NCBI GenBank assembly: GCA_029717555.1
Contig: JAMDHS010000020.1
Coordinates: 212,691 to 276,690 of the forward strand
DNA from: Peribolospora baueri
Lineage: Eukaryota > Basidiomycota > Peribolosporomycetes > Peribolosporales > Peribolosporaceae
Reading direction: 5' to 3'
Length of the DNA: 64,000 bases
Below, piece by piece: positions 21,987 to 33,614 of the stretch. The notes below the pieces were generated by a model. The model made no database searches. It worked only from the letters and a program-made list of their open reading frames with translations, and was not told where the DNA came from. Position 1 is the stretch's first letter. Every line of letters begins with the position of its first letter. The translations under genes were made by a program, and so were the position numbers.

Positions 21987-22694
21987 TGTCGGAAAGGGCG
22001 GTGACTTGCGAGTACGGTCGGGACGAGGAGGATATCCGCTTCGGCACGATGTTGGAGAGTGCTTGCGGGCCGGGCGTTGCTCAGCTTCTGACCGCAGCAG
22101 ACTGGAAATTGGTGCTGTACAAGTTTTTATGCAACGTTGTAGGGTTAGGGTCAAAGCCAGGTAACCCTATTCCAAGGCGCGCGTGGCATTACACGGCGCC
22201 CGGATCGGTGCGCCCTTTCACTCACGCTCACCACAACCACCACCTCATCGCACTCACCATCACATCTCGTCCGCTCGTCAGTCTCCCGTGTCTCGTTCGC
22301 CTCAGGTCTCGCTACGCTTCACCGTTTCTGGTGTTGCTGCTGCCATTGGATTAGACCCGAGCTTGTTGCCCGCTGCCGAGTAGGACCTGATCTTGCCCGC
22401 TGTCTGAGGTTACTCGTCTCGCTGTGGCGAAGCGGGGGAAACGAGAGACAGTGAAGAAGAAGCAACAAGAACAGAAGAAGTCCGTCTTTGGATCGTCCTT
22501 CACTCCCTCGCTCTCCTTTCCGTTTGGCGCAGACTTGTCGAGATCCTCGCATCTGACTTGTCGCCGCCACCGTTACGCCTGGGAGCGGTTGCCGTCACTG
22601 GTGGGCTCTCCTTGTCCGATTTCGTCTTGTTCTGTTCGTTTCCGTCTGCGTCCTTTTCTGCCGCGTCTGTTGCTACTGTCTCGTGCTCGTCGCG
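21987..22694. promoter_or_regulatory. Divergent promoter region, RPL9 / PCF11
   Basis: 708 bp between divergent start codons. It contains TAGGGTTAGGG at 22140..22150. The rest shows no further motif I would name. Confidence 0.5.
22140..22150 (+). promoter_or_regulatory. Telobox-like element upstream of RPL9
   Basis: TAGGGTTAGGG on plus; on the RPL9 sense strand CCCTAACCCTA. It resembles promoter boxes reported for fungal ribosomal protein genes. Confidence 0.5.
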
Positions 22695-24914
22695 ATGGCC
22701 TCGTATCATCGTCCTTTCGCTCCCGTGTCCGGCCCTCCTTCCCTGCGCGGCCCTCAGCCGCCGCCGCCGCCGCCGCCGGGCCCTCCACAGCCCCAGCAGC
22801 CGTCCGAGGCCTTCTCGCACGCGGAGGCGCTCGCCATTGCCTCCGACCCGTACACGTTCCGGAACATGTACCGCGGACAGCTCTCCGGGCTCACTTTCAA
22901 TTCCAAGCCGCTCATCACCCATCTGACCATTCTCGCTCACGAGCACGTATACCGCATGTCCAACGTCATTGTCCAGGCCATCGTCGACCACATCCACCAG
23001 GTAAGTCGCTCTGCTCCACCTGACGCTTCGGATCCGTTCAAAGCTAAGAGTTGTCCCACACGGCCTCGAACACATTGCACTCATCTCGACTTCCGCACTC
23101 GCTGACGCTCTTTTACTTCCTTCTCACGCCAGTCATCGCCTCAGTACAGGTTGCCCGCGTTGTATGTGATGGATTCGATTTGCAAAAACATTGGCGCGCC
23201 GTACCCCGCTGCTTTCTCCACCTACGTCGAAGGCGTCTTCCTCGAGACGTACCGACTAGTGGAAGGCTCAGTGAAAGTGAGGCTCGAGGAGCTTCTGGGC
23301 ACTTGGCGGAACAGTGGCCCTCGAGGCACTGAGCTTTTCGGACCTGGGCCACAGACAGCCATTGAGCAGTCACTGTTTGGGCGTGAGGGGATGATGGGCG
23401 CGAGCCCGAGCCGCGGTGCGTTTTCCGGGCCCCTGCCACCACCTCAGCCGCCGGCACCACGTCAGCCGGCCTCTTTTGCGCCCCCTGCCGCCCTTCCTGG
23501 ACATCCCCCGCGGGGACCGCCAGGACCTCCTCCAGCCCCTCCAGCACACACCGCGCCCTATTCACGTTCTGCGCCATCCATCACACCCCAACCTCCAGTC
23601 TTCCCCGCTCCAGCCCCGATGCCGGCCTCTGCTTACTCATTGCCATCAACCTCTTCCGCGCCCGTCCCCGCTCCGACTGCGCCTGCAGCAACGTCTGTTG
23701 GACCTGTCCCTGATCTTTTCCAAAGCCTGAAAGCAGCCGGCCTCATTGGTGGTTCGGCGGACGCGCTGTCGAGCCTTTTGCAGACGACCGGTCTACCTCA
23801 AGTATCGGCGAAGAGGCCGGAGCCGGACTCCGACTACGAAATGGCGATCATGTCCCTCGATATCAAGCTCACCAACGTGGGAATCCAGCAGGAGTACTCA
23901 CAGGCCGTCTCCCTCATCTATGGAAGCCTTCCGCAGCAGTGTAGGCAGTGCGCCGCGCGGTTCCCTGTGGACCAGAAAGGCAAAGCTCGAATGGAGGATC
24001 ACCTGGATTGGCACTTCCGGCACAACCGACGCGCGAGGGAAAGCCTCGTTAGGGGTCAAAGTCGGAGTTGGTTGATCAAAGATGGGGTAAGTCCTTGTGC
24101 ATTCGAGGAAATACGTACTGTATCGGGCTCAGTCTGTTTATTTTTGGACCCTAACAGGACTGGTTTTGCGGGGGCGAAGACGACGGCGGGAATGCTCATG
24201 GAAGTGGGCACGACCGAGAAAACGATGTCGAGGCGCAGGCAGCGAAGAAGAAGGCCGAGCACGCCCGATCGTTCGTCATCGTGCCATCAGACCCTGATAA
24301 GGCGGCAAAACCTTGCCCGATCTGTAAGGAAGCGTTCAAATCTGAGTGGAGCGAGGACGAGGAGGAATGGCTTTGGCGCAATGCGGTCGAAGTCGATGGA
24401 ACGGTGAGGAACGGTTTCCCTCCTTTAGATACGGGATGATGGACCACTTTTATATTTGCTACTTCAGAGGGCTTTTAAGGCTCTATGAGACAAATATTCC
24501 ACCAAGATCTCTGACCGCTCCGCGTCCCAGTGGCGATAGCCGCCGAAGGTTTACGGGCACTTGTACTGATCGTCTTACATTTCGGTTCGTGCTCTGTCCC
24601 TGCAGGTGTACCACGCGTCATGTCACGACTCCGCGCGAACACTGTCTGAAGCTGTAGGCACCACGCCTCCTCGGCAGACGAAGAGCCGAAGCAGCACGCC
24701 CCAGATGGCCACTCTCACGCTACATTCGGACCCGGTGACGCGGATCAAGGCGGAGGAACGAGGTGCGACTCCGACGACATCGGCGTCTGGGTCTTCGTCT
24801 TCGATGGCCACGACGAGCTCGTCGCTGGGCAAACGCAAGGACTCGCCGGTGGTCAAGGAGGAGGTGGAGGGGAACGAGACGGATGCGATGAGGTTGAAGC
24901 GAGTAGCTTCTTGA
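22695..24914 (+). CDS. PCF11: mRNA cleavage and polyadenylation/termination factor Pcf11
   Basis: Binds the RNA polymerase II CTD and couples 3'-end cleavage to termination (CF IA). Exons 22695..23000, 23133..24086, 24158..24403 and 24606..24914 (1815 nt, 604 aa). The CTD-interaction domain spans about residues 35-165: PLITHLTILAHEHVYRMSN, then SSPQYRLPALYVMDSICKNI, then LEELLGTWR. A long Pro-rich linker follows. The C-terminal half has the paired Pcf11 zinc fingers around the Clp1-binding region: CRQCAARFPVDQKG with HLDWHFRHNRR, and PCPICKEAF with VYHASCHDS. The start ATG at 22695 gives MASYHRPFAPV. It is divergent from RPL9. Architecture and order match the family. Confidence 0.95.
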
Positions 24915-27017
<2,103 letters not shown>

Positions 27018-27198
27018 GGTGTACGAGCTGGACGGGGAAACGGTGGGGCAGGCACAGGCGGGGACTTGCCGCAGTCAATTCGAATCATATCAGGCTTTGT
27101 CTTTATCATATCGCGAAGGAAAGATTGCTCGAGCAAGAAGAATAAGATCATCCTCGTCCGCGTCTCCTTTCTCCCTTCCTCCCTTTCTCCTTTCCTCC
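27018..27198. promoter_or_regulatory. Compact bidirectional promoter, adenylate kinase / acetylglutamate synthase
   Basis: Only 181 bp separate the two ATG codons. Both flanking proteins carry mitochondrial presequences. No clear TATA box or Gcn4-type TGACTCA was seen. Confidence 0.6.
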
Positions 27199-29902
27199 AT
27201 GTGCCCCGCGGCCCTCTCTCGTTGCTGCTCCGCTTCGGCGCCTTTTCGCCCCGCCCACGTCCGCGGAGTGGCTCGACTCGCCGCGCACGCCGAGGCCGGG
27301 AAGAAGGTCCTCTCCCCCTCGGCAGGCGCTGTGCGAGCGAGAGCAGACGTATGTATCGCTTCCTGTCCGTATTTCCGGCCTCTGTTTGCAAAATATGGTG
27401 TTACAGAACGTCCCGGTGCTCATTGACCGCCGTTTCCATGCTTTGCTCCTCGTTGCCATGCTCGTCAGGCTCCACGGCGCTCTATCTCCAGCAACGCAGC
27501 CAAAGAGGCGGCGGAGGAGCAGAGGGTAAGTCGGTGGGCTCGAGGTATAGGCGTTCGTGCCCCGTCGTACAAGCCTTCCTCATGCTGTTTGTATTCATGC
27601 GTCCTCTCAGAATCTCATCCTTGAGATCCTCCTCTCCAAGCCCTCCCTACGCGACTCTCGCTCCTACCTCGCCTCATTCGCCCCTCGTCCCCCAGACGAC
27701 CGTCGTTCGCGCTCCCGCCTCCGTGACCGCGACTTTTTCGATGCTAACGTCCTCGCTCGCGACAAGGACCGGACGGCCGTATATGGAGAGGAGACGGGTC
27801 TGGAGGGCGTTTTGAGCGCGACTGGGGGTTTGGCAACTGACCCCGCGTTGAACGACTCGCACGCTGCGCCTTCCGAATCGGTCAAGCTAAGCTCCAGAGA
27901 ACATGTGGAGGAGCTGCTACAGCCTCCCATTCAGTCTCACACCGGCCTCGTCAAGATTCAAGGGCCGTTTACCGATCGTCAGCTGGCTAGTATCGCGGAA
28001 GGAATGGTGTACCTGAAGAAGCTTGGACTGGTCAGCGTCATCGTCGTTGACTCCGAGCAGTGGCCTCGGCGCGGCTCGACCCAGGAGGTCTGTGCTGGAG
28101 ACCATGGGGATGGGGGTGAGAGGAAGAGGAAGACGCTGAGGGAGCAGATGGTAGACGAGACGTATCGGATCGTTGACATGCTCGAGGCCAAGGGAGGAAA
28201 CGCACGTCCGATGATGGAGTCGGTCGTCAGACTATCCTCCGCTTGCGAGGACGACGGTGCGGTCATTGACGACCTCAAACTCCTTCGATATGCTCTGGCA
28301 AACGATCAGATACCCGTCATACCCCCGTTCGCCGTGGACGCGTCTCTGCAAAGCGTGTGCGTGTCAGCGGACGATGTCATGGTCGCTCTGTCGCGGGGGC
28401 TTTGCGAAGCGGGCAGGCGAGAGTCGGAGGAGAAGGAGCGTCGACGTTCGGGTTGGGTGGACAACAACGCTCAGGCGTCGACCGTTGCACCTTCCATCGA
28501 CCTTACGCCGGTGCGCCTGATGATCATCAACCGCGAAGGTGGCATTCCGGCCCACTCTCGAGGCGGCAACCCACATCTGTCGATCAATCTCCGGTCCGAG
28601 TACGACCACATCCTGCGCACCTTCCTCTGGCAGGACAGCCACCCCACTTCGCTCTCCAACCTCTGTCTCGCGCGTGACTGCCTGGAACACATGCCGCGCA
28701 CTAGCAGCGGCGTGATTGTGAGCCACCGGTCGCCGAAGAGCCTGATTGGCAACCTGATCACCAACAAAGCGGCGCATTCGCCTAGCCTGCCTCAAGCCCT
28801 GCTCTCCATCGACGACCCACCACCGTCGTCGTCCTCTGCCGACGGCGGTCTGAACGAGACATCTCCGGCCGTCGCCGAATCGACGAGCACGTCTCCATCT
28901 GCCGCCGTCGCTTCGGCCGCCTCTTCCCCGCTCGTTGGCACGTTGTCACCGTCGTCATTCACCGGCGCACTGACCGGAAGGTCATCCTCTCTGCGACACA
29001 TACCGACGATGATCCGACACGGTCTCCCGGTCCGTGTGATCCGCGACTTTTCCGCGCTCGATTTCGAAAAGCTGACCACGCTCCTTGAGACCTCTTTCCG
29101 ACGGCGGCTCGACCGCGAGGCTTATTACGCGCGCCTGGAGAGGGACATTGATTTTGTCATCGTAGCGGGGGACGAGTACGAGGGCGCGGCTATCGTTACC
29201 TCAGAGAGAGGCCGCGCCGAGGAGGGGGGGGAGATGGCGGAGGAGCCGCTCGCTTATTTGGACAAGTTCGCCGTGTTGCCCAGCTTGCAGGGCGACGGTA
29301 CCGTTGATTTCCTGTGGGGCGCTTTGCGAGAGTGAGTAGCGGGCGCGCGGACGCTCTTCGTCTTTTTCTTTTTCTTTATCGCCGCGTCGGTAGAAAGGCG
29401 GCAGTCCGGGGCGTGCGCTCGGTCGGATGGACTTTGGGTCGCTCAATATGGGGGAGGATTGGTTTGGACGCTGACGAGCGCATTTACATTCTTCCCAATG
29501 CCGCGCGTGCCCCTTGCCTCGCCGCCCCCCAGCGAATCCTTCGGTCTCGGTCTCCAAGACGCGCTGAACGACAATGGCGGTCTGGGTGGTCTAGGCAAAG
29601 GCCGGGATCTGGTGTGGAAGTCGCGTTCGGAGAACCCGGTGAACCGGTGGTACTGGGAGCGGAGCTCCGGCTTCGTGCGCATACATACCGATCGGGAGAG
29701 GGAGAGGAGGGGGGAGAAGCCGGGGTGGTCGATGTTCTGGTGCGACGCCGAGGATAGGATCGCCAGGATGGTCGGGGAGAGGAGGGGAGGAGAAGGCGAC
29801 CAACGGCTGACGGGCGGCCTTCCCGTCGTGGCTGAGGAGGAGCACGGCAGGCTGGAGCGGTGGGCGAGGGTGTTGAGCGGCATCCCTTCCGCCTGGAAAT
29901 AG
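27199..29902 (+). CDS. Amino-acid N-acetyltransferase (N-acetylglutamate synthase), mitochondrial
   Basis: Makes N-acetylglutamate from glutamate and acetyl-CoA, the first step of arginine synthesis, in mitochondria. Exons 27199..27348, 27469..27525, 27611..29331 and 29533..29902 (2298 nt, 765 aa). The N-terminus (MCPAALSRCCSASAPFRPAH) is basic and hydrophobic, a presequence. Family blocks include NLILEILLSKPSLRDSRSYL, the amino-acid-kinase-like TGLVKIQGPFTDRQL, LRTFLWQDSHPTSLSNLCLA, and in the GNAT part LAYLDKFAVLPSLQGDGTVD, NPVNRWYWERSSGFVRI and WSMFWCDAED. The order matches fungal Arg2 proteins. A Ser/Pro-rich insert (about 28780..28990) enlarges the linker between the two domains. The first two exons rest on frame continuity. 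Confidence 0.92.
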
Positions 29903-30523
29903 CCTTCCTTCCGCCTAGCTTGTCCAACCTGACCTCTGGTGTTTGTGTTTGTGTTGGTGTTGGTGTTTGTCGCTCCGCCGTGTATCCTCCGCCATCGCCC
30001 GCTACGCTACGTCTGACTAATGATATTCATCGGGCACTCGAGTAACCACTGTGTCGTCCCTAGCGTTGCGCCGATTCCACGGCGTGGCCCGTGCGCGACC
30101 AGGGGACAAGCCGAGGACTGCAGCCTGGCGAAGGGTGTTCGAAAAAAGTATTAAAAAAAAAAGTCTCCGAAAGAGTGCGCTGAAGAGAAAATGGGACTGG
30201 GACGGATGGTTATGGGACCGACCCGGCGGACGACGGGAACCGGCCCCTCTCCCCGTCCCTCCAACCACACCTCCTTCACCGCCGCGATCTTACAGAACAT
30301 TTTATTATCTCTCTCTCCTTCCCCTCCGGCCCGACCCGGCGCTCCACCTCCGTACTCCGTGCTCCTTCGGACGCGGGCCGGGCGGGCGGGCGAACGGAGG
30401 AGTGGGGCGATGGTGCCGGCGGTACACGCATGACATGACGAGCGAGGGACGGAGAGGGAAGGACAGGACAAGACTTCGGCCAGGCCAGGCTAGTTGATTA
30501 CGTATGTTACGGCCGGTGCCCAG

Positions 30524-30539
30524 CCCCCCCCCCCCCCCC
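30524..30539. repeat. Poly-C homopolymer
   Basis: Sixteen consecutive C; length is a likely assembly uncertainty. Confidence 0.85.
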
Positions 30540-30693
30540 AACCGCACCTCGAAACTTGCGACGGGTGCCCCGAGCAGACGTCGATGCCGACTTGGCCTCC
30601 ATGACAGGGACGAGGACGGGGACGATGACGGGAGAACATAAACAGCACCGAATCGAGTAGATATATCTAGACTACGCACTTTCCTCGTCACGC

Positions 30694-30711
30694 AACACAC
30701 ACACACACACA
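30694..30711. repeat. (AC)n dinucleotide repeat
   Basis: Nine AC units in the convergent intergenic region. Confidence 0.85.
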
Positions 30712-31118
30712 AATGCGGACACACAGAGACGGACGGACGGACGCGGGACCATCGGCGTATGCCGATACAAAATAATTTTACCATGTTCCATTGCAATGCG
30801 ATCCACGCACGGTGGTTAAAGGGAGGGGGTAAACGAAAAAAGGGAATGTGAATGAAGTGAAAGTGAATGGCAAGTAAAGTGAAGTGGGGCGGGCGGGCGG
30901 TCTAGCCGTCCGCGACCTCATGACGCACGATGGGATGGTGGGTGGTGGGGAGGGAGCGAGGGAGCGAACGAAGGAAGCAATGAAGGAACGGACGGACGGA
31001 CACACAAACGAGAAGAGAAGAGAAGACGCGCCGACTCAGGCCCAGCCTGTGTGGTCGGAAGCGTGCGTCGAAAGTCCTCTCTCTCTCCCCCGCCGCTAGC
31101 CCCAGCGCCACGCCGAGC

Positions 31119-32197
31119 TCAATGGTGACGACGCTTGGCGAAACCCTTGGGAGGGCGGGGGAGGCGACGGCGGCTGTTGTAGGAGGGGGGAGCGTCGCAG
31201 GCGGCGGTAGCCTCTGTTGCGGGGACGGCAGAGGAGGGCACGGCGGCGGAGACGGTCGGGGAGACGGAGGCGGCCGCGGGGGCTACGGAGGCCGGGTAGG
31301 AAACCGCGGCCGGCGAGGAGACCGCGGCTGGGGAGGAAACTGAGACCGGGGAAGCAGGGTCGGCGGAACCGGCGGAACCGGCCGTGTTGGCGCCGGGGAA
31401 GTCGACGTCGACGCACTGGTAGAAGGCGTCACCCGTGTCGGCGATGTTCCAGATGCCCAGGATGACTGCGGGGGAGAAGGAAGGAAAACGGAGGAGGGTC
31501 AGAAGGGTGAAAGTGGATGGAGGGCGGCTTGCCAGACTGACCGTGGTAGCCGGACCGGTTGGGGAGGTTCTGAACGGGGTGCGTCTCCGTGGTGCCCGGG
31601 TGGGTACCGTTCATGGGGATGGTCATGAACGGCGTCGACACAAAGTCGGTCGGGTCCATGGGGTCCGTCTTCGTAGAGTCCCAGTCGGGCCTGGTGATGT
31701 AGTACTCAAAGTCGATCGATGAGTGCATGGCGGTGAAGGACCAGTTGATGGCGGTGAGCGCGTTGGTGCCGGTGTTGGAGTGCGGCCAGCGCGTAGGCGA
31801 TTGTTGGTCGAGGTCGGCGAAGCGGCCGACCGAGGCTGAGCACAGCTGCTTGCTACCGTTCTGGAAGAGGCCCTTTGGCCCCTCCTCGCTCTGTGGCTCG
31901 TACCTGGGAGGGGGAGGGTGTGCGCAGGTAAGCAAGCTGTCGGCGCCCATCCATCCACTCATCATGACACACTCACTGGATCTCGCCGCAATTCTGAGCC
32001 TTGCCGTCCTTGCACCACCCGGCGCGGCTCGGGGGGTTAGTGATCCAACCGTGAGCGGAAACTGATGAGAAAGATGGGATGCAGACCGGTCAGGATGGGG
32101 GCGGATGTGGGAGGTCGTCGTGCTCTTGCTCACCAGAAGTTGCGCCAAGGGCGACAAAAGCGAGAGCGGCAGACGAGAGAGCGTTCCAGGCCTTCAT
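31119..32197 (-). CDS. AA10-family lytic polysaccharide monooxygenase (secreted, chitin-type)
   Basis: Copper enzyme oxidising crystalline polysaccharide, most likely chitin. Exons on the minus strand: 32134..32197, 31977..32061, 31542..31903 and 31119..31465 (858 nt, 285 aa). A 24-residue signal peptide (MKAWNALSSAALAFVALGAT...) ends just before HGWITNPPSRAGW; cleavage would leave His1 of the copper brace. The second His is in TAMHSSIDFEYYITRPDWD, and the axial Phe region is DTGDAFYQCVDVDF, both AA10 signatures. The catalytic domain is followed by a Ser/Ala/Pro/Val-rich linker and a short basic tail, RRRLPRPPKGFAKRRHH. AA10 is mainly bacterial and viral; a chitin-active fungal member is described from Ustilago maydis. 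Role in remodelling the fungus's own cell wall is an inference. Confidence 0.93.
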
Positions 32198-32268
32198 GGC
32201 GTATGTATGCGAGACCAGCTGCAGGGCAAAGGCCAAGAGAGGGCGGGTGCGTGTGAGGGAGAAGGGGG

Positions 32269-32312
32269 GGGTTCGTATCAAACGAAAGTGGGGTTCGTGT
32301 CAAACGAAGGTG
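32269..32312. promoter_or_regulatory. Tandem 22-bp unit containing TTCGT-N5-ACGAA palindromes
   Basis: Two copies (32269..32290, 32291..32312) differing at two positions. Each centres on TTCGT, five bases, ACGAA. They lie 72 to 115 bp upstream of the LPMO ATG. Confidence 0.6.
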
Positions 32313-33370
32313 GGTGGTGGTGGGTGGGGAGCGAGTTGGCAATCCGTGCAGGGGTTTTGTTGCAAAGACGGAGGGGGCTGGGCGAGTGAGCGAGGACGGG
32401 GGAATGGAGAGGTAGACGAAGGGCGAAGATGGCGGGCAAGGGGGAGGAGAAGAGGAGGCGAGTGTTTATGTAGAGTGAGCGCATTCACACACACAACACC
32501 GCTATCTGTCTTGTCTGCCTTCCTGCCTGCCGCCGGCGCTGCTGTCCGGGGAGAGTCACAAAGAAATCTGACGACGTTGAGCGAAGATGGACAGGCGCGA
32601 CAATGGCGGCCTCTCCCGCAATGGACATGCCGCCGGCGGCGAGCGAGCGCGAGCGGGAGCGGGGAGGAGAGAGGGAGCTAGAGCGATCAGCAAGCGCTTT
32701 CCTCCGAGCAGCCTCTGCTGCCGGCCGTCTATCCTCCGTCCATGTGAAGACGGCAGGAGGGAGGGCACCTTGGAGAGAGAAGGATAGATGGTGGGTCATC
32801 GTGCAATTCAGTTCGCGCATACCTCGACGGGATGGCGGCGGTGATGAGGCCGTCATCTGCCCACCCGCCCTCCGCCTTCCGCCCTCCGCTCTCTCACACG
32901 CATCCGCCCACCACGGAACGAACAAGATAGATGAAATCAGATGACAGTCCGCTCTGCTGATCGCTCTTGCTGATCGCTCCGGTGACCTCCGCCGTCTAGT
33001 CGCTCCTAGTCGATCACAAGTGAGCCACCCTCTTCATCCCGTCATCCCGAACCGGCGCCGGCCGCAGTAGCGCGCTCCGGTCAGCCGATCAGGTGATCCA
33101 CAGTGTCACGTGCATTTTGGAGAAGAGACACCGAACAATCAGAGAAAATAAGAAAAAACAAAAGAAAGGACGGCGGATGGCCCCCATTGGCTTGGACTCG
33201 TCGCTGGCCGATGAAGGAACAAAACGGGCAGATAGACAGATGGACGGACGGACAGGTATAGTTAGCCTCGTCGTCGACGTCACGATCCACCGCGGGAGCA
33301 GCCGGGGATGACGAACGCCGGCGACGACGGCGAGGACGACGACGGCTGCGAACAAGTACGCCGTCACGAG

Positions 33371-33392
33371 GCAGGCAGGCAGGCAGGCAGGC
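33371..33392. repeat. (GCAG)n microsatellite
   Basis: Five and a half gcag units. Confidence 0.85.
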
Positions 33393-33614
33393 GGCTTCCG
33401 AACAGATTCTATTCGAAAGCTGGACCTCTGGAAACGAACGAACGAGCGACGCTGCTCGAGGCTCGACCGAACCCCTTTCTGTATGTAGATGGATAACGAA
33501 GAGACGAGGGATCCGATATATTCGTGTCGGTCCACAAGAGGAAAACCGAACAAAAAAAGATAAAAGAAATAATAACATGTCGGCCCATTCCTTCGTCTTG
33601 GACCACACCGCCGC

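Larger units (their letters stand above)
29903..31118. other. Convergent 3' region, acetylglutamate synthase / LPMO
   Basis: 1.2 kb; no gene recognised. Contains a 16-nt poly-C run (30524..30539), an (AC)n run (30694..30711) and purine-rich stretches. Confidence 0.6.
32198..33614. promoter_or_regulatory. LPMO upstream region and O-GlcNAc transferase 3' region
   Basis: 1.4 kb between two minus-strand genes. Holds the duplicated 22-bp palindromic unit at 32269..32312 and a (GCAG)n tract at 33371..33392. No gene seen. Confidence 0.5.

Noticed and set aside
14954-22150. TTAGGG repeats as telomeric sequence
   Set aside because: Only one to two units at each site, always inside promoters; no array.
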